Part shown: in pieces, positions 40,854 through 50,172 of the stretch
How the letters are laid out: the number at the start of each line of letters is the position of its first letter
How positions within the stretch are numbered: the stretch's first letter is position 1
Assembly (NCBI RefSeq): GCF_002913225.1
Contig: NZ_PPAW01000011.1
Span: forward strand, 51,917-115,916
From: Campylobacter concisus
GTDB lineage: Bacteria > Campylobacterota > Campylobacteria > Campylobacterales > Campylobacteraceae
Reading direction: 5' to 3'
Length of the DNA stretch: 64,000 bases
Notes under the pieces: model-generated
What the model saw: the letters and a program-made list of their open reading frames with translations, nothing else
Databases searched by the model: none
Told to the model about the DNA's origin: nothing
Position numbers and translations under genes: made by a program

Positions 40854-41119
40854 TGGCTGAAAGAAATTTTGGCGACGAGATCGACGAAATCAAAATACAA
40901 CTACAAACAATTATAAATAAGATCAGTAGCCTTGAAAGTGAAGATAGGGCGCTAAGAAGCTTAGCAGGCGATTTAAACAACGCCATTAACTCGCTTAGTT
41001 CAAGAGTTGGTGCAATAGAAACAAATGGGCTAAAAACGGCCATAGGTGACATAAAAACAGACCTAAATTTACAGAGAATGAAAGTAACTAGACTGGAGAG
41101 AAAAGACAATGGACTTTAA
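40853..41119 (+). CDS. Coiled-coil phage protein, unknown
   Basis: An 88-residue soluble protein, nearly all coiled coil (heptads of Ile/Leu from about 8-85). It overlaps the endolysin stop by one base (TAATG). Function unknown; possibly structural. Confidence 0.6.
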   Translation: MAERNFGDEIDEIKIQLQTIINKISSLESEDRALRSLAGDLNNAINSLSSRVGAIETNGLKTAIGDIKTDLNLQRMKVTRLERKDNGL

Positions 41120-41759
41120 AAACGCATATTTAGAAAGAACGAGAGAACTGTTAAAATTAAGCATTGGTGCTGATACACCATACCAAGAAACCCTAAAATA
41201 TCTTGATGATTGTTTTGAGAAATACGAGATACCAAACCAGCACAGAATAAACGTGCTTTCTCAAATGCTCCCCCTTATTACAACACAATTTACTATCACA
41301 GCGATGCAAACTGGGCTGGAGCTAACACAGCAGGATTTGAGCTTTGAACTATCACTTAAAAACCTTGAAAAGCAAGCAGCTGCAATGGATGCAAACATTG
41401 AGGGCATAAAAGAGCAAACAAGAAACACCAAACTAAAAAATGATGAGCTAGAGGTTCAAGCAGCTGGCAAACTAGAAAACCTAAAAGAGCAAAATAACCT
41501 TTTAAGAGCGCAGATAACAAAACTTGCAAAAGAGCAAGCGCTAGCAGAGAGCCAACAACGTGCAGTAGATAGGCAAGTAATCGACAATAGGATAATCAAA
41601 TCAATGTCAGTGATTGGAAACTTTATCCCAGAAAACCAAAATGGCGGGTTATTAGTACCGTCTGACATGATAAGATACCTATTTGATTTGATACATGCTT
41701 TTATTGCAGGTGATATAACGGTCGATAAAATCAAAAACTTCACAATGACAAAGAAATGA
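41109..41759 (+). CDS. Late structural-like coiled-coil protein
   Basis: A 216-residue protein. A long coiled coil spans about 70-155 and hydrophobic C-terminal helices follow (YLFDLIHAFIAGDITVD). It overlaps both neighbours by a few bases. Probably a virion or ejection component; family unrecognised. Confidence 0.6.
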   Translation: MDFKNAYLERTRELLKLSIGADTPYQETLKYLDDCFEKYEIPNQHRINVLSQMLPLITTQFTITAMQTGLELTQQDLSFELSLKNLEKQAAAMDANIEGIKEQTRNTKLKNDELEVQAAGKLENLKEQNNLLRAQITKLAKEQALAESQQRAVDRQVIDNRIIKSMSVIGNFIPENQNGGLLVPSDMIRYLFDLIHAFIAGDITVDKIKNFTMTKK

Positions 41760-43648
41760 TCGGCTTAAGTGATATACTAAATTTAACAAACTCGGACACT
41801 GGCGACGACTATGAGTTTATGGCTGGTGGCCAGTTTGATTTTTACCAAGCAGGTAGTCTTGGCTACTCTGCTTTTAACACACCTTCGCCTGATTTAAGGA
41901 GCTTTTTTATCGCACAAGCTGGCAACTTAAGCGGCGCAATAGTTGGGTTAAATGAAGACTTTGCCGAATACGTGCTAATGCCGATGGTAATCGCCATAAA
42001 TCAACCTGACTATGATACGAGTATAAATTTGCTCTTGGACGGCGTAGAAGTAGTATCTAAAATAAAATTCTCTACTCCTAAAAACTCAAACAGAGATAAT
42101 CGCTTTGGCAGAATAGACGGCAACGGCTTTGCTAGTTTGCAAAGAGGAGACTACACAAGCCTAAAAGAGTTTGTAAGTGAGCTAAGAAACGACAGCTATG
42201 CTGAAAATCTAGCCGAGGACGTCGGCAGAATGTATGGTGGCGTAGTAGGTCAAGCTTTGGCTGGTATGCTATATGATGGCATCGTAAATGGACGCTTTAA
42301 CGCGATGAACGTAGCCGAGGCGATGTATCAAAATATGAAAAGCACGCTAACCTCAGTTGCTATCCAAAACACACTTTCAGCACTTGGCACAACTATATCT
42401 CCACTTGGTGTAGCTCCGATAGCTGGGCTGATTAACGCCCTTGTAACTGAAGTCTTTGAAATGGCGGTAGGGCTTGATAATAGTTTTGGTTTTGGTGGCG
42501 ATCTAAACGCAGTAGTAGGCAACACAGCGTTTTATGATCGCCCTATGAGTTTTGGCGAGTTTATGCAAGATACGTTTAGCGGGTGGTTTGGCATACCTGA
42601 TACAGTGATAGGACAAACTGACTACAACGGCAACGTAACTGGCGTAAGGGTTGGCAAACAATTATACGGATACAAAATGGAGCAAAACTTTGATGATGCA
42701 CTACATGGCAGACCTGGTACAAAAACGCTAACTAGCCTTGATCCAGCAAGAGCAGCAATGCAAAATTTCGCACGCAATAAACTAGACAGCATAAGGTCGC
42801 AAAGCTCACTAATGACAAATATGCGTATGGATAGCCTAGGCAGACTAAACTATGAGATAAACACTCGCACATCACTACAAAATGCAGGGTTTAACACAAC
42901 ATTATCAGATGTGGCATTTAGTGCGACACAGCAGATAACAAAATCATTGCTTGATAAAGTAGTAGCTTTTGATTTGAATGCTTTTAATATCGCACCAGCT
43001 GGAGCGTCAGAAAGTGATCACGCTAACGCTAGCACAACAGCTAGGGAAAACACATATACTGGCTCAAATGAGTGGGCAAAAACTGCCACAAAACTTGCAT
43101 CAATAATGAGAAATGGCGGCAATGGGCTTGGAGTGTCGGTTGATAAAAACGGAAATTTTAGTTTTTCAAATACTCCAGCAGGCAATATGGTAGAGGCAAT
43201 GGGTTTGGTTGGCTTTGGTGGGGCTAAAATAGACTATGGGCTTGCTTCAAAAGTAGCGGCTGCCCTTGCTGCCGCAAAAACGGCTATCGAAAAACAAAAA
43301 GCAGCAGAAGCTGCCGCTAGCAAAAATAGAGGAAGTGACGGCAATGGCAGAGGTGGTTATAGTGGTTTTGATGGGGGTTGGGGCGGCTTTTCAGATACAC
43401 ATTCTCACTATAATGGAGGTTTTGGTAATTTAAGTGGAGCTGGGCTTAGCGCTGCCGCAGGAAAAGCCTTTAATGGCGGACATAGCTCTTGGGGTGGAAA
43501 TAAAAAACAAGCAGGTGGGCGTAGTGCTGCTAGCCGAGAAAGGCAAAGAGAAAAACACGGCTCTAGCTCTTCAAGCTCAAATAGTAGAGCTGGGGGTAGA
43601 AGTGCAAGAAGTAGAGAAAGACAAGCCAACAAAAACGGACGAAGATAA
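41756..43648 (+). CDS. Large late virion-like protein with Gly/Ser-rich basic tail
   Basis: A 630-residue protein, last gene of the prophage. Residues about 30-60 and 165-250 are Gly/Ala-rich and hydrophobic in part. The C-terminal 120 residues are Gly/Ser/Arg-rich with two copies of GGRSA(A/R)SRERQ separated by a Ser run. Probably an internal or tail-tip virion protein that contacts DNA or membrane; no family recognised. Confidence 0.62.
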   Translation: MIGLSDILNLTNSDTGDDYEFMAGGQFDFYQAGSLGYSAFNTPSPDLRSFFIAQAGNLSGAIVGLNEDFAEYVLMPMVIAINQPDYDTSINLLLDGVEVVSKIKFSTPKNSNRDNRFGRIDGNGFASLQRGDYTSLKEFVSELRNDSYAENLAEDVGRMYGGVVGQALAGMLYDGIVNGRFNAMNVAEAMYQNMKSTLTSVAIQNTLSALGTTISPLGVAPIAGLINALVTEVFEMAVGLDNSFGFGGDLNAVVGNTAFYDRPMSFGEFMQDTFSGWFGIPDTVIGQTDYNGNVTGVRVGKQLYGYKMEQNFDDALHGRPGTKTLTSLDPARAAMQNFARNKLDSIRSQSSLMTNMRMDSLGRLNYEINTRTSLQNAGFNTTLSDVAFSATQQITKSLLDKVVAFDLNAFNIAPAGASESDHANASTTARENTYTGSNEWAKTATKLASIMRNGGNGLGVSVDKNGNFSFSNTPAGNMVEAMGLVGFGGAKIDYGLASKVAAALAAAKTAIEKQKAAEAAASKNRGSDGNGRGGYSGFDGGWGGFSDTHSHYNGGFGNLSGAGLSAAAGKAFNGGHSSWGGNKKQAGGRSAASRERQREKHGSSSSSSNSRAGGRSARSRERQANKNGRR

Positions 43649-43685
43649 TTTTTTGTAAAATAAAAAGCGTGTTTAAAACCAAAAA

Positions 43686-43708
43686 TGTATAAAAAAATGT
43701 ATAACTAA
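43686..43708 (+). repeat. Right copy of 23 bp prophage-end repeat
   Basis: It matches 6275-6297 at 22 of 23 bases, with two TGTATAA words. It lies 49 bp inside attR. Candidate arm-type integrase site. Confidence 0.65.
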
Positions 43709-43757
43709 AAAATCTAAAGTATTTATTTATAGGGCTATATAAAGGTTTTTTTGGTAT

Positions 43758-43774
43758 CATTCGGGGCCACCATT
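43758..43774 (+). repeat. attR core of the prophage
   Basis: Exact copy of attL (6135-6151). It is the leftover 3' end of the original tRNA-Val target, now separated from its tRNA by the prophage. Confidence 0.95.
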
Positions 43775-43884
43775 TATTTTCAATCATTTTCAGTTTCTGT
43801 AAGCATTTAAAAACAATTCATATAATAATTTTGCAGCAAAACAACGATACAAGATGTATTATTAGTTTTAGCAAGGAGCTAAAT

Positions 43885-44292
43885 TTGCAGTATTTAACCC
43901 ACTTTGAGCCAAAATACTCACTAAAAACATATTGCACCTATTTGACATTAGCGTTTTTGCCATTGGCATTAAACGTACCAAACGTTTTTATATTTCTCTT
44001 AATAATGTTGTTTTCATATCGTCTGGGTCTTCATTTTGGGATAAAAATGTTAAGAATGTATGAGTTTATTACTTGCGTAGATAAAAAAATAATAGATAGC
44101 CTAAAAATCTCTATAAATCAATCACTGGATGTAAATTTATTATTTGTAGTGGCTATGGCTGTAATGAGTTTTTTTCCTGAAATGATAGGTTTAGTGCTAA
44201 TTACTCAAAGTGCTTTTGGAATTTGTGTAAATTTAACTTTGATTCTTTTTTCCTATCTTGTGTTTAAACTAAAAAAGACAAAGTACTATTGA
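43885..44292 (+). CDS. Small integral membrane protein, unknown
   Basis: A 135-residue protein with about four hydrophobic segments. I chose the TTG at 43885 because AAGGAG lies six bases before it; an earlier TTG at 43831 has no RBS. It lies just outside attR on the host side, so its promoter may be altered by the prophage. Function unknown. Confidence 0.6.
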   Translation: MQYLTHFEPKYSLKTYCTYLTLAFLPLALNVPNVFIFLLIMLFSYRLGLHFGIKMLRMYEFITCVDKKIIDSLKISINQSLDVNLLFVVAMAVMSFFPEMIGLVLITQSAFGICVNLTLILFSYLVFKLKKTKYY

Positions 44293-44341
44293 AATTTCTT
44301 ACTAGCGTAAAACAAAAGATGGCTCTTTTAGAGAGATAAAT

Positions 44342-45760
44342 TTACTTCAAATACTCTTTTGCGTCGTACTCTTTGCCAGCATCGTGATCTTTTAAAAGTT
44401 TAGCCACGACTGGGCTTAGAAGGATAATGGCGATCAAATTTGGCACGACCATAAGGCCGTTAAACATATCAGCTAAACTCCAGACAAAATCGACCTTTTG
44501 CAAGCTGCCCAAAAAGACAAAAACGACAACTAAAATTTTAAAAATTTTAACCGCCTTTGCGCCAAAAAGGTAGCGCACGTTGATCTCGGCGAAGTAGTAC
44601 CAGCCAATGATCGTCGTAAATGCGAAGAAAAATAGGCAGATCGCCACGAAGCTATAGCCGCCAGTTTTGCCAAATATATGCGATGAAAACGCCTCTTGCA
44701 CCAAGGTGATGCCAGTAAAGACTGCCTTGCCGTTTTCAAAGCTGATAACGTTTGCGGTTAGCACCACAAAAACGGTTATATTTAGGATGACAAAGGTGTC
44801 TATAAAGACGCTCATTATGCCAAGGACAGCTTGATCGACTGGGTGTTTGACGTTTGCAGCAGCGTGTGCGTGCGGAGTAGAGCCCATGCCAGCTTCGTTG
44901 CTAAAAAGTCCCCTTGCGATGCCGTATCTCATAGCAGCTGCGATGCTAGCGCCAGTTGCGCCGCCCCAAGCAGCCGAAGGATCAAATGCAGCTCTAAAGA
45001 TTAGTGAGATCGCCTCTGGGATTTGGTGAAAATTTAAGGCGATGATAACCACGCCAACGATGATGTAAAGTAGCGCCATTAGCGGCACGATCTTTTCAGC
45101 GACCCTTGCGATCGCTTTTACGCCACCTATGAAAATTAGCGCGCAAATGAGAGCCAAAAATGCCCCTGTTAGCCACTGCGGTATGCCAAAAGCGCCGCTA
45201 AAGCCGTCTGATATGGAGTTTGCTTGAACCATGTTGCCGATAAAGCCAAGTGCGATGATGATAGCGATAGCGAAAAATCCAGCTAGAAATTTCGCCCATT
45301 TGCCCTTTAATCCGCGGCTTATATAAAACGCTGGGCCGCCTATTGTGTGGCCGCTGTCGTCTTTAGTGCGGTAAATTTGAGCGAGGCAAATTTCAGCAAA
45401 ATTTGTAGCCATGCCTAAAAAGGCTGCGCACCACATCCAAAATATGGCTCCAGGACCGCCCATGATAAGCGCAGTCGTCGCACCTACTAGGTTGCCAGTG
45501 CCAACTTGCGCTGCGATCGCCGTTGCGACTGCTTGAAATGAGCTCATACCAGCCTTGCCAGCAGCCTCGCCGTGAAGCGAGAAATTCCCAAAAAGTTCGC
45601 CTAAACCCATCTTAAATTTAAAAATTTGAACAAAGCCAAGTCTAATGGTGAAAAATAGTCCAGTGCCGCAAAGTAGGGCGATAAGGAAGTATGGACCCCA
45701 AAGAAATGAATTTATACTTTCAACGCAGTTATTTAAAATTTCAGCAAAATTTGTAGGCAT
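44342..45760 (-). CDS. AGCS-family sodium:alanine/glycine symporter
   Basis: A 472-residue inner-membrane transporter with about ten membrane helices. Family signature segments include FQAVATAIAAQVGTGNLVGA (about 83-102) and GLFSNEAGMGSTPHAHA (about 287-303). It imports small neutral amino acids with Na+. It is a single gene, with convergent transcription toward the attR side. Confidence 0.92.
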   Translation of the reverse strand: MPTNFAEILNNCVESINSFLWGPYFLIALLCGTGLFFTIRLGFVQIFKFKMGLGELFGNFSLHGEAAGKAGMSSFQAVATAIAAQVGTGNLVGATTALIMGGPGAIFWMWCAAFLGMATNFAEICLAQIYRTKDDSGHTIGGPAFYISRGLKGKWAKFLAGFFAIAIIIALGFIGNMVQANSISDGFSGAFGIPQWLTGAFLALICALIFIGGVKAIARVAEKIVPLMALLYIIVGVVIIALNFHQIPEAISLIFRAAFDPSAAWGGATGASIAAAMRYGIARGLFSNEAGMGSTPHAHAAANVKHPVDQAVLGIMSVFIDTFVILNITVFVVLTANVISFENGKAVFTGITLVQEAFSSHIFGKTGGYSFVAICLFFFAFTTIIGWYYFAEINVRYLFGAKAVKIFKILVVVFVFLGSLQKVDFVWSLADMFNGLMVVPNLIAIILLSPVVAKLLKDHDAGKEYDAKEYLK

Positions 45761-45848
45761 TTTTTAACTCTCGTGATTGATTTGTATTTGAGAAGTATAT
45801 TTGAAAAAATATAAAATTTAAATTAACTACTAAAAAATCATGGCCAAG

Positions 45849-46364
45849 CTAAATTTTTACAAAAGCGCCCTGCAAAACCATGCTTGAATAGTAGTAAAAG
45901 CTGTAAAATAGCCTATCGTCATAGTTTAGTTCATCTTGTTCGATGATATCAAGATACTTTGGCTCTAGCATTTGCTTCATCTTTGCAAGCGGCTTTGCAT
46001 GCTCCATCTGCTCTACTTTCTCGCAAATTTCAAGCATAAATTTAAAAAAGACTTCAAGCTTACGTGAGATAAATTTAGCTGCCTCGCCTTTTTCGTCTAG
46101 CGCACTTTTATAAATTCGCACTAAAAAGACTAGCGCAAATGGCGTTGCGTGCCAAAATGTCTCTTGATATTCACACTCACCAAAGATTTCATCAAGTAGC
46201 TCGCCAAGCTCATTTTCATCAAATTTGCTCTTTTTTACAGCCTTTGCAAGTGTGTTTAAAATTTGCACAAAAAGCTCCGCCGTGCCGTAACTACAGCTTA
46301 GCCTCTCCCACGGCACATCTTTTATCTTTAAATTTGCGATATATTCTAAATTTTGCTCGTTCAT
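45849..46364 (-). CDS. Conserved hypothetical cytosolic protein
   Basis: A 171-residue helical protein. I chose the ATG at 46364 (AAAAGGT site) over a GTG at 46436 that would overlap rarA. It has a helix-rich composition with no motif I recognise. It lies downstream of rarA, probably co-transcribed. Confidence 0.65.
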   Translation of the reverse strand: MNEQNLEYIANLKIKDVPWERLSCSYGTAELFVQILNTLAKAVKKSKFDENELGELLDEIFGECEYQETFWHATPFALVFLVRIYKSALDEKGEAAKFISRKLEVFFKFMLEICEKVEQMEHAKPLAKMKQMLEPKYLDIIEQDELNYDDRLFYSFYYYSSMVLQGAFVKI

Positions 46365-46405
46365 GCGCTTACCTTTTAAAATTTCAAAAAGAGTAAAGCC
46401 TAAAT

Positions 46406-47590
46406 TTAGCCCTTTGACCTTATCTTTTCTAGCCACTCATTTAGCGTTTTTTCAAAGCCTATGCCCTTGCTTTTGTAAAAAACGAGCGGTTTTTCTAGGT
46501 ATTTTTGCTCGACCCAGCCGCCAAAATCATGCGGATAAAGGTAGTCTTTGCTCTCTTTTGTGTGATTTTTTAGATATGGCGGGATCTTTAAAATTTCTTC
46601 GCTTTGCACGTATCTTAGGGCGGCATTTATCGCGTTGTAGCTAGAATTTGACTTTGGTGAGCTGGTTAGATAGACGGCGCACTGAGCCAGTATGATCCTA
46701 GCCTCTGGGAAGCCTATCTCTTTTACGATGCTTAGCGTGCTGGCGGCTAAATTTAGCGCATTTGGGTTTGCGTTGCCGATGTCTTCGCTGGCAAATATCG
46801 CCATGCGTCTTGCGATGAAGTCCGCGCTCTCGCCTGAGTCTATGAGCCTTGCAAGGTAGTAAATGACGGCGTTTTCGTCGCTTCCACGCAGGCTTTTTAT
46901 AAAAGCACTTGCTAGCTCGTAGTGCGTGTCGTCCTCTTTTGCCCCTTCTTTTAGGGCGTTTTGGCGAAGTGTTTTTAAATTTTCTAAGCTCACATTTTCA
47001 TCAAGTGTAACGGCAAATTCGAGTAAATTTAGCATAGCTCTTGCGTCACCGCCGCTACTTTTAAAGAGATACTCCTTTGCCTCCTCGTCAATGCTAAATG
47101 AAATTTGCTCTCTTATCTTGCCAAGAAGCTCCTCAAAATCGCCACTGCTAAGCGGTCTAAACTCAAAGAGCATCGAGCGGCTTCTTATGCCTGAGCTTAG
47201 CGTGAAAAAGGGATTTTCCGTGCTAGCGCCGATGACTAGGGCTTTGTAGTTTTCCATGGGGATGAGTAGCGCTTCTTGCTGGGTTTTGCTAAGCCTGTGG
47301 ATCTCGTCTATGAAAAAGAGTGGCTTGTTTAGGGCGTTTTCGTAGTTTTTTAAAATTTTGCGAAAGTCATCTATCTTTAAATTTCCGCCGTCAAACTCGT
47401 AAAAGTCGTAGTTTGCCCCGCTTGCCACTGCCCTTGCAAAGCTCGTCTTGCCACAGCCTGCTGGACCATAAAATATGGAGTGCGGTATCTTGCTTGTGGC
47501 TATAAATTTTAAAAAGGCTGCTTTAACCGCCTTTTGACCGCAAATTTCATCCAAGTTTTTTGGTCTAAACATCAGTGCAAGTGAGCTCAA
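46406..47590 (-). CDS. rarA: Replication-associated recombination protein A
   Basis: A 394-residue AAA+ ATPase of the RarA/MgsA family that acts at stalled replication forks. Walker A is GPAGCGKT (42-49), Walker B/DEIH follows in FFIDEIHRLS, and the C-terminal MgsA part starts near 245 with ARRMAIFASEDIGNANP. It precedes an FMN-binding family gene by 2 bp on the same strand. Confidence 0.93.
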   Translation of the reverse strand: MSSLALMFRPKNLDEICGQKAVKAAFLKFIATSKIPHSIFYGPAGCGKTSFARAVASGANYDFYEFDGGNLKIDDFRKILKNYENALNKPLFFIDEIHRLSKTQQEALLIPMENYKALVIGASTENPFFTLSSGIRSRSMLFEFRPLSSGDFEELLGKIREQISFSIDEEAKEYLFKSSGGDARAMLNLLEFAVTLDENVSLENLKTLRQNALKEGAKEDDTHYELASAFIKSLRGSDENAVIYYLARLIDSGESADFIARRMAIFASEDIGNANPNALNLAASTLSIVKEIGFPEARIILAQCAVYLTSSPKSNSSYNAINAALRYVQSEEILKIPPYLKNHTKESKDYLYPHDFGGWVEQKYLEKPLVFYKSKGIGFEKTLNEWLEKIRSKG

Positions 47591-47592
47591 AT

Positions 47593-48123
47593 TTACTCCT
47601 TTGCCGCTTTTGGTAAAATTTTGGCTTTTGCGCTAAGACTCTCTATCTTTAGCTCATAAATTTTCATGATCTTTAGCCCATACTCGGCCGCCACGTCAAA
47701 AGTGCTCATTGCGTAGGCGGTGTATTTTTGGCTGAGAATTTTTAAAATTTTATATCTTTTGGCTTCATCTTTCACTTCGTAGGCTCTTGTTTTTGCGATG
47801 GCGCTTTTATACTCAGTCGTAAAGACCTTGCCGCCAAGCGCCTTGCCGTCGTCCTTTATCGCCTCTAGCTCGCTATCATTTAGGTGTGGGACTTTGTTAA
47901 AGCTCACGCAGACAAACTCCACTTTTCGCCCATTTTGAAGCAGTTTTGCCTTACAGCCAGCGGTAGCTCCGTGGATAAAAATGCTCTCACCAACTCTAAC
48001 AGGCGAGATCGGCACGCTAAAAATTTCTCCCTCATCATCCACGCATGAGATCACGCCGTATTCGCAGTTATCGATGATCTCAAGCGCCTCTTCACGACTA
48101 AGCTCTCTATCTTTTCGCCTCAT
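47593..48123 (-). CDS. Pyridoxamine 5'-phosphate oxidase-family flavin protein
   Basis: A 176-residue protein of the split-barrel flavin-binding family that includes NimA-type proteins. It begins MRRKDRELS, then CEYGVISCVDDEGEIFSVPIS and SIFIHGATAGCKAKLL, the usual order. It is likely FMN-dependent; the substrate is unknown. It ends 2 bp before rarA. Confidence 0.85.
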   Translation of the reverse strand: MRRKDRELSREEALEIIDNCEYGVISCVDDEGEIFSVPISPVRVGESIFIHGATAGCKAKLLQNGRKVEFVCVSFNKVPHLNDSELEAIKDDGKALGGKVFTTEYKSAIAKTRAYEVKDEAKRYKILKILSQKYTAYAMSTFDVAAEYGLKIMKIYELKIESLSAKAKILPKAAKE

Positions 48124-48202
48124 TTTTCATCCTTTTTTTGCAAAATATTTTAAAATTTAAGTGCTTAAAGGCTAGTATAACGCAAAAATTTCAAGGAAAA
48201 AT

Positions 48203-48496
48203 ATGAAAAAAATTGCCATTTTTGCCCTTTTTCTGGGCGTAAATTTATTTGGTGCAAGCGAGGTTTGCAAGGAGTATGTCAAACAAAGTAGGCTCTATCT
48301 TGACGAGCTTTACGCCAAAGAGAGCAAGAAGCTTGCAGGTGATGAGAAGGCGCTAAGGCTTTTTGAGCTTAAATTTGATGAGTTTAAGCAAAGACAAAGC
48401 GGCCAAGAGGCGATGATAATGCAAAATAACGATGAGAAATTTTGCAAAAGCGAGCTAGAAAAGGTAAATAAACTTCTTAGTGAGCTTAAAAAATAG
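48203..48496 (+). CDS. Small exported protein, unknown
   Basis: A 97-residue protein with a signal peptide (about 1-18, cleavage near FGA). The mature part is helical with Cys at 22 and near 81 (KFCKSEL), possibly disulphide bonded. It is convergent with ung. Function unknown. Confidence 0.65.
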   Translation: MKKIAIFALFLGVNLFGASEVCKEYVKQSRLYLDELYAKESKKLAGDEKALRLFELKFDEFKQRQSGQEAMIMQNNDEKFCKSELEKVNKLLSELKK

Positions 48497-48509
48497 CTCA
48501 AATTTGAGC
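48496..48509. terminator. Palindrome between convergent genes
   Basis: GCTCAAATTTGAGC covers the stop codons of the exported-protein gene and ung. It may stop transcription in both directions, but T-runs are short. Confidence 0.35.
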
Positions 48510-49190
48510 GTTTAGGTCCCACTCTATGGGCGTTTTGCCGTGGTTTGCTAGGTAGATATTTGCCTTTGAAAAGTGTCTGCAACCAAAAAACGCCCCACGA
48601 GCTAGCGGACTTGGATGGGCTGCTTCTAAGATGAGGTGCTTGCTGGCATCTATTAGTGGTGCTTTTGCCTTTGCTGGGTTGCCCCAGAGCATAAAAACTA
48701 CGTTTTGTAAATTTTCACTTATCTTTCTTATGACGGCGTCTGTAAAGCCCTGCCAGCCAAAGCTAGCGTGAGAATTTGCAAGCCCAGCACTTACGCTTAA
48801 AGTCGAGTTTAAAAGCAACACGCCTTGCTTTGCCCACTTTGTAAGATCGCCGCTATTTGGCTCTTTTATGCCAAGATCGGCGTAAATTTCTTTATAGATA
48901 TTCACAAGACTTGGCGGCACTCTCACACCACTAGGCACTGAAAAGCTTAGCCCCATGGCTTGATTTGCGCCGTGATATGGGTCTTGGCCTAGGATGACGA
49001 CCTTTACGGCGTGAAATGGCGTTAAATTAAATGCGTTAAATATAAGCCCGCTTGGTGGATAGACGACGCCAGCGCTCTTTGCTTTTAAGAAATTCTCTTT
49101 GATGCGTGCGAAATTTTCGCTCAAAAACTCATCTTTTAGCACCTCTTTCCAGCTTGGCTCGATCTTTACGTCATCTAAATTTATCTGCAT
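48498..49190 (-). CDS. ung: Uracil-DNA glycosylase
   Basis: A 230-residue base-excision repair enzyme that removes uracil from DNA. Motif A GQDPYHG gives catalytic Asp70, LLLNSTLSV follows, and HPSPLA gives His192. The length is normal for family-1 UNG. The start overlaps no other gene. Confidence 0.96.
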   Translation of the reverse strand: MQINLDDVKIEPSWKEVLKDEFLSENFARIKENFLKAKSAGVVYPPSGLIFNAFNLTPFHAVKVVILGQDPYHGANQAMGLSFSVPSGVRVPPSLVNIYKEIYADLGIKEPNSGDLTKWAKQGVLLLNSTLSVSAGLANSHASFGWQGFTDAVIRKISENLQNVVFMLWGNPAKAKAPLIDASKHLILEAAHPSPLARGAFFGCRHFSKANIYLANHGKTPIEWDLNAQI

Positions 49191-49253
49191 TTTCCTGCCC
49201 TTTTTTGGTTTTAGCGGTATAATTTTAACTAAATTTATCCAAAGGAAAGAGCT

Positions 49254-49835
49254 GTGTCAGAGCAAATTTTTAATAAAATCCATGAGCTTCTTAGTAAAAA
49301 TGGGGCTAAATTTAGAGTGATAGAGCATGAGAGCGCGAGGACTTCAGAGGAGGTTGCGAAGATAAGGGGCACGAAGATGAGTCAGGGCGCAAAGGCGCTG
49401 GTATGCTCTATAAAGGGCGTTGATGAAGCTAAATTTAGAGAAATTTTTAAAGATGAAAATGTGCTAGATGGCTACTTGCTAGATGACGAAAAGCCAGCGA
49501 TGAAGGCTGGTAAAATTTACTTGCTCGCGGTCTTGCCAGCTGACGAGCAGGCTGATCTTGACGCGCTTACGCAAAAATTTGACGGTAAAAGAGCAAGCCT
49601 TGCTAGTCCAGAGGAGGTTACAGCGCTTGCTGATTGCGTTTTTGGCTCGGTTCCGCCATTTAGCTTTCATAAAAATTTGCACCTTGTCGTGGATGAGAGT
49701 TTGCTAGAGCGAAACGAGGAGATCGCCTTTAATGCGGGGCTTCTTGATAGATCGCTCATCTTAAACGCAAAAGACTACGCCAGGATAGTAAAGCCGGTAT
49801 TTGTTAAATTTGCAAAAGAAAAAGTGCTAGGCTAA
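49254..49835 (+). CDS. YbaK/EbsC-type aminoacyl-tRNA editing protein
   Basis: A 193-residue free-standing editing domain of the YbaK/ProX superfamily, which hydrolyses mischarged tRNAs. It has VIEHESARTSEEVAKIRG at the start, MSQGAKALVCSIKG, a conserved Lys, and a late FGSVPPFSF. It begins with GTG at 49254 after AAAGGAAAGAG. Substrate tRNA not deducible. Confidence 0.85.
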   Translation: MSEQIFNKIHELLSKNGAKFRVIEHESARTSEEVAKIRGTKMSQGAKALVCSIKGVDEAKFREIFKDENVLDGYLLDDEKPAMKAGKIYLLAVLPADEQADLDALTQKFDGKRASLASPEEVTALADCVFGSVPPFSFHKNLHLVVDESLLERNEEIAFNAGLLDRSLILNAKDYARIVKPVFVKFAKEKVLG

Positions 49836-49850
49836 CCACTTCCTAGCACT
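49823..49850 (+). terminator. Hairpin overlapping the YbaK-like stop codon
   Basis: AGTGCTAGG, loop of 10, CCTAGCACT: a perfect 9 bp stem. It is followed by AAATTTG rather than a long T-run, so a moderate terminator. Confidence 0.55.
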
Positions 49851-50172
49851 AAATTTGTCGGGAGAAAAATGAATTTAAGTAATGCAAAGACGAGAAATTG
49901 CTAAATTCATTTCAATGGCAAATATTATCAAGGATAATCTTAAAGTATAATAAATTATATTGATAAAAATATGCATATTTTAGGGATATTTATATTTATA
50001 TATAAAAAAATATATTTTAAAATCCAAAAATTTTGGCTCAAATTTCATTAAATTTAAAAAGAATTTATAAAAATTTGCTTAGCAATTATTAAGTTTAGCT
50101 TAAAGCCCATTTCGATAAAATCCTTAATTGTTCTTTTATCGTAAAAAAGACAATTTGATATAAGGAAAAACA
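49851..50172. promoter_or_regulatory. thrS leader region with inverted repeat
   Basis: AT-rich gap before thrS. It holds a perfect 8 bp inverted repeat, CGATAAAA (50113-50120) and TTTTATCG (50134-50141), about 30 bp before the thrS ATG, near the RBS AAGGAAAAA. It may form a leader hairpin. An 11-codon ATG frame with an RBS at 49869 is probably chance. Confidence 0.4.

Larger units (their letters stand above)
6135..43774. mobile_element. Complete-looking prophage integrated in tRNA-Val
   Basis: About 37.6 kb between two 17 bp att repeats. It contains integrase, excisionase-like gene, recombination genes, S24 repressor, replication genes, terminase, portal, capsid, tail fibre, lysis genes and late genes, with no obvious frameshift in a key gene. 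The lack of tape-measure, sheath and baseplate genes, and the presence of ejection-like proteins, suggests a podovirus-like particle. It may be inducible, which the sequence alone cannot prove. Confidence 0.95.

Noticed and set aside
43434..43658. + strand frame inside the last prophage gene
   Set aside because: Out-of-frame translation of the Gly/Ser/Arg-rich tail; no RBS or family.
49869..49904. 11-codon frame with RBS upstream of thrS
   Set aside because: It holds one Thr codon only, so it does not look like a Thr attenuator leader peptide; most likely chance.
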